Positions 34,178 to 43,519 of a stretch of DNA of 64,000 bases are shown here, piece after piece (within the stretch, counting starts at the first letter, position 1; the number at the start of each line of letters is the position of its first letter). The translations under genes and the position numbers were made by a program. The notes beneath the pieces are model-generated. The model was not told the origin of the DNA. It searched no databases and was given only the letters and a program-made list of their open reading frames with translations. The DNA comes from Endobugula sp965214375 (GTDB lineage: Bacteria; Pseudomonadota; Gammaproteobacteria; Pseudomonadales; Cellvibrionaceae): NCBI GenBank assembly GCA_965214375.1, contig OZ243947.1, positions 558,001-622,000 on the forward strand. Direction: 5' to 3'.

Positions 34178-34483
34178 ATGGCAACTGGCACAGTCAAGTG
34201 GTTTAATAATGCTAAGGGTTATGGGTTTATTCTGCCTGATAACGGTGGAGAAGACCTTTTTGCTCACTATAGCTCTATTGAGATGGATGGATACAAAACC
34301 CTGACAGCGGGACAAATGGTGTCATTTGATGTCATTGGCGGCGACAAGGGCCTCCATGCCACCAATATCACCTCTAACGTCACAGCATCAGGCGAAGAGA
34401 CTGAGTCCAACACTCAGCAAACGGAGTCAGCGAGCACGACTAATACCGAAGATACAGACCAAAGTCATTTGGAACCTGTCTAA
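34178..34483 (+). CDS. cspD: CspD-like cold-shock domain protein
   Basis: A single cold-shock OB-fold domain occupies residues 1-67: MATGTVKWFNNAKGYGFI carries RNP1 (KGYGFI) and DLFAHYSSIE carries the RNP2-like motif. The remaining 34 residues are Ser/Thr/Glu-rich and probably disordered. The neighbourhood (divergent from clpS-clpA, next to icd) is that of CspD in pseudomonads, where CspD inhibits replication in stationary phase. AGGAAG about 6 bases upstream is a good Shine-Dalgarno. Confidence 0.92.
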   Translation: MATGTVKWFNNAKGYGFILPDNGGEDLFAHYSSIEMDGYKTLTAGQMVSFDVIGGDKGLHATNITSNVTASGEETESNTQQTESASTTNTEDTDQSHLEPV

Positions 34484-34568
34484 GGTATACGTCCTTTAGC
34501 CGTGTCTCTATCGGGTCTTTACAGCCCGAGGTTTATGTTTGTTTGCTATTTCTCTTCTCTGAATTTAT

Positions 34569-36797
34569 TCACAGCGCATTAATGATGTTATTTAACGTTG
34601 CACTTGGACGCATCGCACTGTCGGTTAAATGAATATTAGGCTGATAATAACCGGCAATATCGACAGCAACACCCTGAGTATTATTCAGTTCATCTACAAT
34701 CGCCACTTCACTGCCACGCAACGATCTGGCAACAGGTGTAAATATCGCTTGCAACTCAGTATCATCCGCTTGCTCAGCCAACGCTTCAGCCCAGTACATT
34801 GCCAGATAAAAATGACTGCCACGGTTATCTAACTCACCCACCTTGCGTGAAGGCGACTTGTTTGCCAATAGAAACTTGCCTGTTGCCTTATCCAGCGTCG
34901 AACCTAAAATGCCCGCTTTGGTATTACAAAACTTTTCAGCCAAGTGTTCTAACGACACTGACAGCGCTAGAAATTCACCCAGAGAATCCCAGCGTAGGTG
35001 ATTTTCTTCAACAAACTGCTGCACATGTTTGGGGGCAGACCCACCCGCGCCTGTCTCAAACAAACCACCACCATTCATTAAAGGCACAATCGAAAGCATT
35101 TTGGCACTGGTACCTAATTCAAGAATAGGAAATAAATCGGTCAAATAATCACGTAATACATTACCTGTGACTGAAATCGTGTCTTTGCCTGCACGAATAC
35201 GTTCCAGCGAGAACTCTGTTGCCGCAACCGGAGCCTTAATTAAAACATCCAAACCTTCAGTATCGTGCTCAAGCAGGTATTGCTCCACTTTTTTGATAAG
35301 CTGTGCATCATGGGCACGCTCACTATCCAGCCAAAATACGGCCGGATTACCTGTAGCACGAGCACGGTTAACTGCCAGCTTAACCCAATCTTTAATCGGT
35401 GCATCTTTTACCTGACACATCCGCCAGATATCACCCGCGGCAACATCGTGTTGCATTAACACGTTACCAGATGGATCAACGACGCGCACCGTACCTGCTG
35501 CTGCTATTTCAAACGTTTTATCATGCGAGCCGTACTCTTCGGCTTTTTGTGCCATTAATCCCACATTGGACACACTACCCATCGTGGTTGGATCAAACGC
35601 GCCAAACTGTTTACAGTTATCAATGGTTGCTTGATAGACCCCTGCATAGCAACGATCAGGAATCACCGCCTTAGTATCTTTTAGTTGACCGTCAGAACCC
35701 CACATTTGACCCGAGGAGCGAATAGCCGCCGGCATGGAAGCATCAATAATCACATCACTAGGCACATGTAAATTGGTAATCCCTTTATCAGAATTCACCA
35801 TCGCCAATTCCGGACGCGTTTCATAAACAGCCACTAATGCCGTTTCGATGTCTACACGCTTGGCATCATCCAATTGCTGGATTTTGGTATAGACATCACC
35901 GATACCATTATTGGCATCCACACCCAAAGCCGCAAAATCATCACTGTATTTTTCAAACACGTCTTTGTAAAACACTTTAACCGCATGACCAAAGATAATC
36001 GGGTCTGACACTTTCATCATGGTGGCTTTCATGTGCAACGATAGCAGTACACCTTCGTCTTTTGCATCAGAAATAGCCTTTTCCAGAAAGTGTTTCAACG
36101 CAGCACAATTCATAACCGTTGAATCAACAACCTCTCCCGCAAGAACTGGCACACTCTCTTTCAGAACACTGACGTTACCATTGTCTGCAACATGCTCAAT
36201 TTTCAAACTACCAGCATCCACTATCGTCACTGATTGCTCACTTCCAAAAAAATCACCAGATTCCATACTGGCTACATGGCTCTTTGACTCCGAAGACCAA
36301 GCACCCATGGAATGTGGATTGTTGCGAGCGTATTGTTTAACAGAACCCGGTGCGCGGCGATCAGAATTACCTTCACGTAATACCGGATTCACTGCACTGC
36401 CCTTCACTTTATCGTAACGGGCTTTTATCTCTCTCTCACTGTCTGTTGCAGGCTCTTCAGGATAATCCGGCAAGCGATAACCTTTTGACTGAAGCTCTTT
36501 AATCGTTGCCGTTAACTGTGGAATCGAGGCACTGATATTCGGTAATTTAATAATATTGGCTTCAGGTTGCTTTGCCAGTTCACCCAGCTCACTCAATGAG
36601 TCCGGCACGCGTTGCTCGTCAGTCAGATAATCAGGAAATACCGCTAAAATTCTGGCAGCTAGGGAAATATCACGTGTTTCAATGTTAACGTCTGCCTTTT
36701 GGGTATAGGCTTTTACAATGGGTAGAAATGAATAAGTGGCCAATGCTGGCGCTTCATCCGTGTGGGTGTAAATGATCGTCGGTCTCTTATCAGACAT
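34569..36797 (-). CDS. icd: Icd, monomeric NADP-dependent isocitrate dehydrogenase
   Basis: This 742-residue protein is the large monomeric IDH (about 80 kDa), not the dimeric type: it opens KRPTIIYTHTDEAPALATYSFLPIVKA and contains SDRRAPGSVKQYARNNPHSMG and RCYAGVYQATIDNCKQFGAFDPTTMGSVSNVGLMAQKAEEYGSHDKTF, typical of the family. It converts isocitrate to 2-oxoglutarate in the TCA cycle. It converges with cspD across 85 bases. Seven C precede the ATG on the minus strand, leaving only a weak Shine-Dalgarno, which is odd for such a gene. Confidence 0.96.
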   Translation of the reverse strand: MSDKRPTIIYTHTDEAPALATYSFLPIVKAYTQKADVNIETRDISLAARILAVFPDYLTDEQRVPDSLSELGELAKQPEANIIKLPNISASIPQLTATIKELQSKGYRLPDYPEEPATDSEREIKARYDKVKGSAVNPVLREGNSDRRAPGSVKQYARNNPHSMGAWSSESKSHVASMESGDFFGSEQSVTIVDAGSLKIEHVADNGNVSVLKESVPVLAGEVVDSTVMNCAALKHFLEKAISDAKDEGVLLSLHMKATMMKVSDPIIFGHAVKVFYKDVFEKYSDDFAALGVDANNGIGDVYTKIQQLDDAKRVDIETALVAVYETRPELAMVNSDKGITNLHVPSDVIIDASMPAAIRSSGQMWGSDGQLKDTKAVIPDRCYAGVYQATIDNCKQFGAFDPTTMGSVSNVGLMAQKAEEYGSHDKTFEIAAAGTVRVVDPSGNVLMQHDVAAGDIWRMCQVKDAPIKDWVKLAVNRARATGNPAVFWLDSERAHDAQLIKKVEQYLLEHDTEGLDVLIKAPVAATEFSLERIRAGKDTISVTGNVLRDYLTDLFPILELGTSAKMLSIVPLMNGGGLFETGAGGSAPKHVQQFVEENHLRWDSLGEFLALSVSLEHLAEKFCNTKAGILGSTLDKATGKFLLANKSPSRKVGELDNRGSHFYLAMYWAEALAEQADDTELQAIFTPVARSLRGSEVAIVDELNNTQGVAVDIAGYYQPNIHLTDSAMRPSATLNNIINAL

Positions 36798-36973
36798 GGG
36801 GGGGTATCCTCAATAAATGAAAAGGTTCATTTAACGCAAGTCAGTGTAGTCTATAATAATGCCTTTATCGGGTTTTGAGTCTCGCTACCTGACGCCATTA
36901 TTTAGGGCGCTGATACTAACACAAAACTGTATTTACCATAGTTATAACCGAGATAAGATTGCTGAATAAGCGT

Positions 36974-37564
36974 ATGGCAAAACTGATCGTATTAAATAAA
37001 CCCTTTCGCGTAATATCGCAGTTTTCTGCTTCTGAAGATAAACAGACCCTCGCTGATTTAATTAAGGACAAAGGCGTATACCCTGCTGGTCGCCTGGATT
37101 ATGATTCTGAAGGCCTGCTTTTATTAACCGATGATGGTGTACTTCAACAACACATCAGTAATCCTAAAAATAAACTACCTAAAACCTATTGGGTACAGGT
37201 TGAAGGTAGCGAAGATCAATCGGCAGTAAAACAACTCTCTCAAGGAGTTAAGCTAAAAGATGGCATAACACGCCCGGCAAAAGTGGCCATCATCCCAGAA
37301 CCCGATTTATGGCAACGAACACCTCCCGTGCGTTTTCGTCAACATATACCCACCCATTGGTTATCATTGACCATTAGCGAAGGGAAAAACCGACAAGTGC
37401 GTCGTATGACCGCTGCCGTAGGGCTCCCTACTTTGCGCCTAATACGCGTACAAATTGGACAGTGGTCGTTGGAGAATTTACAACCGGGTGAGAGTCGGTG
37501 TATTGAAGTACATACAAGCCAAAAAAAGAGTAAGCCAAAAGTACATAAATCACGTTCAAAATGA
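36974..37564 (+). CDS. rluE: RluE-type pseudouridine synthase (RsuA family)
   Basis: RsuA-family enzymes isomerise uridines in rRNA; RluE modifies U2457 of 23S rRNA in E. coli. The catalytic Asp is in GRLDYDSEGLLLLTDDG near residue 37, and NRQVRRMTAAVGLPTLRLIRVQIG is the other family block. Lacking an S4 domain, it starts MAKLIVLNKPFRVISQFS; the ATG at 36974 is preferred to one five codons upstream. The C-terminus is Lys/Ser-rich. It is followed after eight bases by nudJ on the same strand. Divergent from icd. Confidence 0.9.
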   Translation: MAKLIVLNKPFRVISQFSASEDKQTLADLIKDKGVYPAGRLDYDSEGLLLLTDDGVLQQHISNPKNKLPKTYWVQVEGSEDQSAVKQLSQGVKLKDGITRPAKVAIIPEPDLWQRTPPVRFRQHIPTHWLSLTISEGKNRQVRRMTAAVGLPTLRLIRVQIGQWSLENLQPGESRCIEVHTSQKKSKPKVHKSRSK

Positions 37565-37571
37565 AGGTCTT

Positions 37572-38030
37572 ATGAATCGCTGGAAACCTAATACTACGGT
37601 CGCTACCGTTGTTACCCGAACAAACACTCACGATGAAGAAGAGTATTTGTTAGTGCATGAAATACATGATGGCAAAGAGGTTTACAACCAGCCTGCGGGA
37701 AATTTAGATAAGGGCGAAGGCCTTTTAACGGCAGCCAAGCGTGAAACACTGGAGGAAACGGCCTGGCAGGTATCCATTGAGTCATTCATTGGTATTTACC
37801 GCTTTGTCGCACCGAATGGAGTGACCTATTTACGGTATGCTTTTCATGCACGCTCTATTATTGAAACTGAAAATACGCTAGATGAAGGGATTATTGAGGC
37901 TGTCTGGCTGACTTACGATCAAATTATCTCTCTGCAACAACAATTACGTAGCCCTTTGGTACTACAGGCCATTAATGATTACCGTTCCGGAGAATCTTAC
38001 CCCTTGAGATTATTGCATGAACCCCAATAA
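37572..38030 (+). CDS. nudJ: NudJ-like Nudix hydrolase
   Basis: NudJ hydrolyses nucleoside di- and triphosphates and thiamine pyrophosphates in E. coli. The 152-residue product starts MNRWKPNTTVATVV at 37572, with AAGGT about 5 bases upstream. The Nudix box is GNLDKGEGLLTAAKRETLEETAW (about residues 40-62), with the expected G-x5-E-x7-RE-x2-EE pattern, except that the usual last Gly is Ala. The location between the pseudouridine synthase gene and mnmA is the conserved one in this group. A start further upstream would lie within rluE and looks unreal. Confidence 0.9.
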   Translation: MNRWKPNTTVATVVTRTNTHDEEEYLLVHEIHDGKEVYNQPAGNLDKGEGLLTAAKRETLEETAWQVSIESFIGIYRFVAPNGVTYLRYAFHARSIIETENTLDEGIIEAVWLTYDQIISLQQQLRSPLVLQAINDYRSGESYPLRLLHEPQ

Positions 38031-38073
38031 CTGATGCATGAGAATACTCGCCTTTTACCGTTTTGCACATAAC

Positions 38074-39180
38074 ATGAACACACACAAGCCCATACAGGAA
38101 ACACACGTCATCGTCGGCATGTCTGGCGGCGTTGATTCGTCAGTCACAGCGCTATTGTTAAAAGAGCAAGGATATCAGGTCAAAGGCCTGTTTATGAAAA
38201 ACTGGGATGAGGATGATGGCACTGAATACTGCACCGCTAAATCAGATCTTGCTGATGCACAACAGGTGTGTGATCGCTTAGGGATTGAATTACACACTGC
38301 CAACTTCGCCGCCGAGTATTGGGACAATGTTTTTGAATATTTTTTAGACGAGTACAAGGCTGGACGCACACCTAACCCGGATATTCTTTGCAATCGTGAA
38401 ATCAAGTTTAAGGTTTTCCTCGAGTATGCCCACATTTTGGGCGCAGACTTGATTGCAACAGGACACTACACTCGCACTAGCCACACGGCGGGCAGCACCC
38501 ATCTGCTTAAGGGCTTAGATAACAATAAGGACCAGAGTTATTTTCTCCATGCAGTAACAGAAGACGCGTTGGCAAAGACCCTATTCCCTATTGGTGAAGT
38601 GGAAAAACCCGTCGTGCGGTCATTAGCAGAAGAACACCAACTGATTACACACAACAAAAAAGACAGTACCGGAATATGTTTTATTGGTGAACGTCGTTTT
38701 AAAGACTTTTTGCAACAATATCTTCCTGCGCAATCTGGACATATTGTCGATGATAATGGAAAAACCATCGGCAAACATAGTGGTTTGATGTATCACACCA
38801 TTGGGCAACGTCAGGGCTTGGGTATTGGCGGTGTTAAAGATACACCCGATGAACCTTGGTATGTTGTTGACAAAAACTTGCAAACCAATGAACTCATTGC
38901 TGTGCAAGGTGATACCCATCCGTTGCTATACCATCAGCAATTACAAGCGTCCAATATGCATTGGATCAATCCAATACCTGAGAAAAAAACGCTACGGTGC
39001 AGCGCAAAAATACGTTATCGCCAACCCGATCAAGCATGTGAAGTGCATCTGCTCTCTAATGGCAGCATCGAGGTTGTTTTTGACCAACCTCAACGCGCAG
39101 TCACTCCAGGACAATCGGTTGTACTTTACCAAGGTGAACAGTGCTTGGGTGGTGCTATTATTAATACACGTTCACAGTAA
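38074..39180 (+). CDS. mnmA: MnmA, tRNA-specific 2-thiouridylase
   Basis: MnmA installs the 2-thio group at U34 of tRNA-Lys, -Glu and -Gln with sulfur from TusE. The PP-loop SGGVDSS is at about residues 17-23, the first catalytic Cys lies in NPDILCNREIKF near 100, the second in STGICFIGERRF near 205, and MYHTIGQRQGLGIGG near 250 is another family landmark. An ATG at 38038 would add 12 residues; MNTHKPIQETHVIVGMSGG looks like the better start, although neither has a clear Shine-Dalgarno. hflD follows after 16 bases. Confidence 0.95.
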   Translation: MNTHKPIQETHVIVGMSGGVDSSVTALLLKEQGYQVKGLFMKNWDEDDGTEYCTAKSDLADAQQVCDRLGIELHTANFAAEYWDNVFEYFLDEYKAGRTPNPDILCNREIKFKVFLEYAHILGADLIATGHYTRTSHTAGSTHLLKGLDNNKDQSYFLHAVTEDALAKTLFPIGEVEKPVVRSLAEEHQLITHNKKDSTGICFIGERRFKDFLQQYLPAQSGHIVDDNGKTIGKHSGLMYHTIGQRQGLGIGGVKDTPDEPWYVVDKNLQTNELIAVQGDTHPLLYHQQLQASNMHWINPIPEKKTLRCSAKIRYRQPDQACEVHLLSNGSIEVVFDQPQRAVTPGQSVVLYQGEQCLGGAIINTRSQ

Positions 39181-39196
39181 TCAGTCAGAGATTGTT

Positions 39197-39838
39197 ATGT
39201 CAGAAAAATGGAACCATCGGGTTACCGCTCTTGCCGGAGTTTTTCAGGCAGCCGCTCTTGTGCAGCAACTTGCGACCACAGGCTCTGTCAATAATAAGCA
39301 ACTGGAAGTCTCTATACAGAGTCTTTTTAACCAAAACCCTAACAGTGTTGTAGATGTTTACGGCCGCTTATCTGATTTAGAGTTAGGACTGGAAAAAGCT
39401 CACCATATATTTAAGCGCAGCAACACAGAAAACGGGGACATTATCGTAAGATACGTCATGGGTATATTACATTTACAAAAAAAATTAATGAAACGCACAG
39501 ATATGCTTGAGATTATTAGCTCGCGCCTACAACAAGCGCAACAGCAAGCCACTGTATTCGATACCACCCATGACAACGTTATCGCCAGTCTCGCAGATAT
39601 TTATACCAGCACATTAAGTACATTTAGCTTTCGCATCCAAGTCATGGGAGATTATAATTACTTGCAACAACAACGTGTGGGTAATCAAGTACGCGTGCTA
39701 CTTTTTGCTGGTATTCGCTCAGCCATCCTTTGGCGACAAATGGGGGGCAATCGACTGCAAGTTATTTTTAAACGTCAGGATATTATTACAAGCTCAGGTC
39801 AACTATTAAAGCAGGCTAAAGAAGAATTACTACACTAA
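39197..39838 (+). CDS. hflD: HflD, lysogenization regulator / membrane-associated protein
   Basis: HflD is a peripheral inner-membrane protein that in E. coli binds lambda CII. The 213-residue, largely helical protein has KWNHRVTALAGVFQAAALVQQLATTG at its N-terminus and the C-terminal RVLLFAGIRSAILWRQMGGNRLQVIFKR block diagnostic of the family. The frame is open far upstream inside mnmA, but the ATG at 39197 (MSEKWNHR) is the true start. mnmA-hflD is a conserved pair. A run of six G at about 39751-39756 is read normally here (Met-Gly-Gly). Confidence 0.94.
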   Translation: MSEKWNHRVTALAGVFQAAALVQQLATTGSVNNKQLEVSIQSLFNQNPNSVVDVYGRLSDLELGLEKAHHIFKRSNTENGDIIVRYVMGILHLQKKLMKRTDMLEIISSRLQQAQQQATVFDTTHDNVIASLADIYTSTLSTFSFRIQVMGDYNYLQQQRVGNQVRVLLFAGIRSAILWRQMGGNRLQVIFKRQDIITSSGQLLKQAKEELLH

Positions 39839-39841
39839 TCA

Positions 39842-40144
39842 ATGAATACCAACGAAGAAAACATTGAACACAAAATTAATCAAGAAACTGCTCGTATTCA
39901 CTGGCATGAATTACAGGGACACTTTGCTAGCGGAAATGTTCTCCATATCAGCACAACACTGGATTTAATTGCAGCGGCAAAAGCCATTGCCGAAGATAAT
40001 ACAACACAAGTTAAACAGTGGCTGGAACAAAACCTTATTCAATTTGTCAGTGATACACAGGCCAAAAATTGGCACCAGAATAATACTGAATTATGGGCTG
40101 TCGTCATTAAACCTTTGATTGTAGTTCAGGAAACAACGTCTTAA
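39842..40144 (+). CDS. DUF2288 family protein (100 aa)
   Basis: The product is small and acidic, with the DUF2288 landmarks TARIHWHELQGHFASGNVLHISTTLDLIAAAKAIAEDN near the N-terminus and LWAVVIKPLIVVQE at the C-terminus. Its function is unknown to me. It begins three bases after hflD, so it probably shares its transcript, and the MoxR gene follows after 15 bases. No signal peptide or membrane segment. Confidence 0.85.
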   Translation: MNTNEENIEHKINQETARIHWHELQGHFASGNVLHISTTLDLIAAAKAIAEDNTTQVKQWLEQNLIQFVSDTQAKNWHQNNTELWAVVIKPLIVVQETTS

Positions 40145-40159
40145 GAGAATCTATGCGTT

Positions 40160-41107
40160 ATGAAAATAGTGGCATTAAAAAACTGGCTGGAAAGCCGTAT
40201 CATTGGTCAAGAGCATCTTGTGGAACGCTTATTAATTGCACTCCTTGCCGATGGTCACCTACTCGTGGAAGGAGCACCCGGTTTAGCAAAAACCAAGGCT
40301 ATTAAAGCCTTATCAGAAGGAATTGATGCCGACTTTCAACGCATTCAATTTACGCCAGACTTGTTGCCAACCGACATTACCGGTACTGATATCTACAACC
40401 CTCAGGAGCACAGTTTTGATTTTCAATCCGGCCCGGTCTTCCACAATTTGATTCTGGCGGATGAAATTAATCGCGCTCCGGCAAAAGTACAGTCTGCCCT
40501 TCTGGAAGCGATGGCAGAAAGACAGGTCAGCGTGGGCAATAAAACCTATCCGCTACCTGAATTGTTTTTGGTCATGGCCACACAGAATCCAATAGAACAG
40601 GAAGGTACCTACCCACTGCCAGAAGCACAACTGGATCGCTTTCTCATGCAGGTGAATATTGACTATCCGACCCCGGAAGCAGAAACCAAGATTCTCCTAC
40701 TGGCACGATCTGAGGCAGCCGACACTGCTGTCAATGTGCCTGATCCTATTAGTGCTGAAGATTTATTGCTCGCTCGCAAACAAGTATTAGACGTTCATAG
40801 TGCGAGCAGTATCGATGCCTATATCGTGCAATTGACTGCTGCAACACGTAAACCTGATCGTGTTGATGCCGACTTAGCGCGCTGGATTGAATATGGTGTC
40901 AGTCCACGAGCCACCATTGCGCTAGATCGTTGTGCCAAGGCCCATGCCTGGTTAAAAGGTCGTGACTACGTCACTCCGGATGATATACATGCCGTTATTT
41001 ATGATGTATTCCGACACCGTTTATTGATAAGTTTTGAAGCAGAAGCACAACACATTTCAGCAGACCATGTGATTACTCATTTATTACAACATGTAGCCGT
41101 TATTTAA
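40160..41107 (+). CDS. MoxR-family AAA+ ATPase
   Basis: MoxR ATPases act as chaperones for metal-centre or complex assembly, usually with VWA-domain proteins encoded next door. The 315-residue protein has Walker A GAPGLAKT near residue 38, Walker B LILADEINRAPAKVQSALLEAM near 95 with the MAERQVSVG segment, and sensor MATQNPIEQEGTYPLPEAQLDRFLMQ. It is the first gene of a compact six-gene set (MoxR, DUF58, DUF4381, BatA, BatB, BatD) with overlaps of one to four bases, so it should be co-expressed with the membrane VWA proteins that follow. No visible Shine-Dalgarno stands out. Confidence 0.93.
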   Translation: MKIVALKNWLESRIIGQEHLVERLLIALLADGHLLVEGAPGLAKTKAIKALSEGIDADFQRIQFTPDLLPTDITGTDIYNPQEHSFDFQSGPVFHNLILADEINRAPAKVQSALLEAMAERQVSVGNKTYPLPELFLVMATQNPIEQEGTYPLPEAQLDRFLMQVNIDYPTPEAETKILLLARSEAADTAVNVPDPISAEDLLLARKQVLDVHSASSIDAYIVQLTAATRKPDRVDADLARWIEYGVSPRATIALDRCAKAHAWLKGRDYVTPDDIHAVIYDVFRHRLLISFEAEAQHISADHVITHLLQHVAVI

Positions 41108-41109
41108 GA

Positions 41110-42030
41110 ATGTCTCAAATACAAAACTATCAGGACGATAAGGCATACACCTCACTGAAGAGTTTACTAAGTCTGCGCCATCTCGCACGATACATTAAAC
41201 ATGTACCACGTTCTGTCAATCGTACACCACTCATAGGTAGCCATAAAAGTCGTACTCCCGGTCGCGGCATGGAGTTTGAAGAAGTACGACAGTATCAAGC
41301 CGGCGATGATATTCGCACAATCGATTGGCGTGTCACCGCGCGCACACAAATCACACACACCAAACGTTATACCGAAGAAAAAGAAAAACCAGTTATTACG
41401 GCGGTCGATCAACGGCAGAGTTTATTTTTTGGTAGTCATCCCTGCTTTAAATCGGTGTATGCTTGCCATATTACCGCCTTGCTGAACTGGGCAACCTTGG
41501 AACGAGGTGATCGTTGCGGGGGCATCGTCTTAGGAAATCATAGCATTGAAGAAACACGTGCAGCACGTCACCATAAAACCGTTAATCGCTGGTTACAACA
41601 GCTAAGCTATGCCAACGAATCGCTCACAGCACACACCAAACACAGCCTATCACTCAATAATTTATTTGAACGATTATTACATACCCGTCAAACCGGTAGT
41701 AGTCTTTATATCATTAGTGATTTTTATGATTTAGACAAACACTGTGAATCGCTAATATTTCAACTTTCTCGCCATCAACAAGTGAATTTAATTTGGGTCT
41801 ATGACCAACTGGAAACCGATTTACCTAAAAACCGACAACTCACGATCAGTGATGGCAGTAATAGCACATCTTTATTTACAGAAAGCAATTTAAGGCAGTA
41901 CTATCAGCAAATATTTAAACACAAGGAAGATACCTTAAATCAGATTAGTCAAAAACTACAGGTGCCTTTCATTAAGGCTCCTGTACAGACACCTGCAGTA
42001 GATATTTGCAGAGGAATTCTATCATCATGA
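41110..42030 (+). CDS. DUF58 domain protein of the Bat/MoxR operon
   Basis: The 306-residue protein carries the DUF58 signature GRGMEFEEVRQYQAGDDIRTIDWRVTAR at about residues 52-80, with the conserved Arg/Tyr/Asp pattern. DUF58 proteins (YeaD2-like) contain a VWA-like fold and are nearly always next to MoxR. It starts two bases after the MoxR stop, and its stop overlaps the next start by four bases (ATGA). No membrane segment; probably cytoplasmic and a partner of the AAA+ ATPase. The exact role is unknown. Confidence 0.9.
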   Translation: MSQIQNYQDDKAYTSLKSLLSLRHLARYIKHVPRSVNRTPLIGSHKSRTPGRGMEFEEVRQYQAGDDIRTIDWRVTARTQITHTKRYTEEKEKPVITAVDQRQSLFFGSHPCFKSVYACHITALLNWATLERGDRCGGIVLGNHSIEETRAARHHKTVNRWLQQLSYANESLTAHTKHSLSLNNLFERLLHTRQTGSSLYIISDFYDLDKHCESLIFQLSRHQQVNLIWVYDQLETDLPKNRQLTISDGSNSTSLFTESNLRQYYQQIFKHKEDTLNQISQKLQVPFIKAPVQTPAVDICRGILSS

Positions 42031-42518
42031 GTGCTTTACCAAATAACCCTTTAGAAAACTTAGCAGATATACGACTTCCTGACCCCATTAGCTGGTGGCC
42101 ACTGGCACCCGGATGGTGGTTGCTAGCACTCGTATTGATCACCTGTTGTTTTTTGGGTTATTACACGTTGAAACACTACCGAACAAAATGGGCATATCGT
42201 AATACCGCTTTGAGCCTATTAAAAGCACAATGGCAACAACATGTTACAAAAAAAGATCAAGATACTTGCCTGTCTATGTTAACGATATTAAAGCGTTGCG
42301 CCATAACCGCCTACCCATTGCAAACGGTTAATAGCTTACATGGCTCAAGGTGGGTTGATTTTTTAAATCAACAGACACCCCGTCCCTACTTCAATAAGCC
42401 GTTAGCAGCACTGATCAATAATTTACAATACCAAGAACATGGTGTTATAGAAGAAGAAACCCTTTCATCTTTGTATATTGCCTGCCAGCAGTGGATTAAA
42501 CAACATGAAGGTGGGTAA
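42027..42518 (+). CDS. DUF4381 membrane protein of the Bat operon
   Basis: The 163-residue product starts MSALPNNPLENLADIRLPDPISWWPLAPGWWLLALVLI: the segment LRDIxxPxPISWWPLAPGWW and the single transmembrane helix are the DUF4381 hallmark. The rest is a cytoplasmic, probably helical domain. Its ATG at 42027 overlaps the DUF58 stop, and AGAGGAA lies upstream. Its stop overlaps the BatA start by one base (TAATG). Confidence 0.88.
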   Translation: MSALPNNPLENLADIRLPDPISWWPLAPGWWLLALVLITCCFLGYYTLKHYRTKWAYRNTALSLLKAQWQQHVTKKDQDTCLSMLTILKRCAITAYPLQTVNSLHGSRWVDFLNQQTPRPYFNKPLAALINNLQYQEHGVIEEETLSSLYIACQQWIKQHEGG

Positions 42519-43519
42519 TGTTTAGTTTTGCAGCCCTATGGGTTTTTATCTTTCTCCCCTTACCCTTATTGGTTTATTTTTTCTTGTCGCCCAAAGATGA
42601 GCAAAAAAATAATGGCATTATCGTCCCTTTTTATCAAGAAACACTTATATACTCCGATAGTCGCAGCAAGAGTAGTTCACCCATATTAAAAAAATTCACT
42701 TTACTCATTATCTGGGTTTTACTCGTCGCTGCCACGGCAAAACCTCAATGGCTCGGAACACCACAGGCATTAACACAAAGTGGTCGCGACCTATTACTTG
42801 CTGTTGATATTTCCGAAAGTATGGAACAAGCAGATATGGAAATTAACCGTCGCTCAGCAACACGCATAGCGTCGGTAAAAAAAGTCGTGAGCGAATTTAT
42901 TGCACAGCGCAAAGGAGATCGTATCGGCTTAGTACTTTTTGGCAGTAATGCATACCTACAAACACCACTGACTTTCGACACACACAGTGTTAAAACATTT
43001 TTAGAAGAGGCACAACTCGGTTTTGCTGGACCTAAAACAGCTATTGGAGATGCTATTGGCTTGTCGGTGAAAAGCTTACAGGAACAGGATACGGCAAATA
43101 ATAATCGTGTCATTATTTTATTAACTGATGGCGCCAATACCGCCGGTGAAATTGATCCCGTGCAAGCCGCTGACCTTGCCAGACAAATTAATACAAAAAT
43201 TTACACCATCGGTATCGGCGCTGATGAAATGGTTATCCGTAGTTTTTTTGGCAATCGGCGTATAAACCCATCAGCTGCATTAGATGAAGACACCCTAGAG
43301 GCTATCGCAACAACGACAGATGGACGTTATTTTCGCGCACGCAATACCGATGAGCTTAACCAGATTTACCAAGAACTTAATGCCCTTGAACCAATAGCAC
43401 AAGACCAACAGTGGTTTAGACCTATTACATCATTATTTATGTGGCCATTAGGTCTAGCAATGGCTTTATGTTTATTACTGACAGTGTCTAAAATAAGGCA
43501 ATATTCATGGATGAATTAA
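42518..43519 (+). CDS. batA: BatA, membrane VWA protein
   Basis: BatA-type aerotolerance proteins hold a von Willebrand A domain between membrane helices. Here a hydrophobic N-terminus (residues 1-20) and a helix near 55-75 precede the VWA domain with MIDAS DISES near 92 and LLTDGANTAG near 205. A final helix lies at about 310-325. The protein starts at the TAATG overlap with DUF4381. The name follows from the neighbouring MoxR, BatB and BatD; Bat proteins were named for aerotolerance in Bacteroides. Confidence 0.88.
   Translation: MFSFAALWVFIFLPLPLLVYFFLSPKDEQKNNGIIVPFYQETLIYSDSRSKSSSPILKKFTLLIIWVLLVAATAKPQWLGTPQALTQSGRDLLLAVDISESMEQADMEINRRSATRIASVKKVVSEFIAQRKGDRIGLVLFGSNAYLQTPLTFDTHSVKTFLEEAQLGFAGPKTAIGDAIGLSVKSLQEQDTANNNRVIILLTDGANTAGEIDPVQAADLARQINTKIYTIGIGADEMVIRSFFGNRRINPSAALDEDTLEAIATTTDGRYFRARNTDELNQIYQELNALEPIAQDQQWFRPITSLFMWPLGLAMALCLLLTVSKIRQYSWMN

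Noticed and set aside
38801..39196. N-terminal extension of hflD through mnmA
   Set aside because: The extension overlaps mnmA in another frame, and HflD similarity begins at the ATG at 39197.
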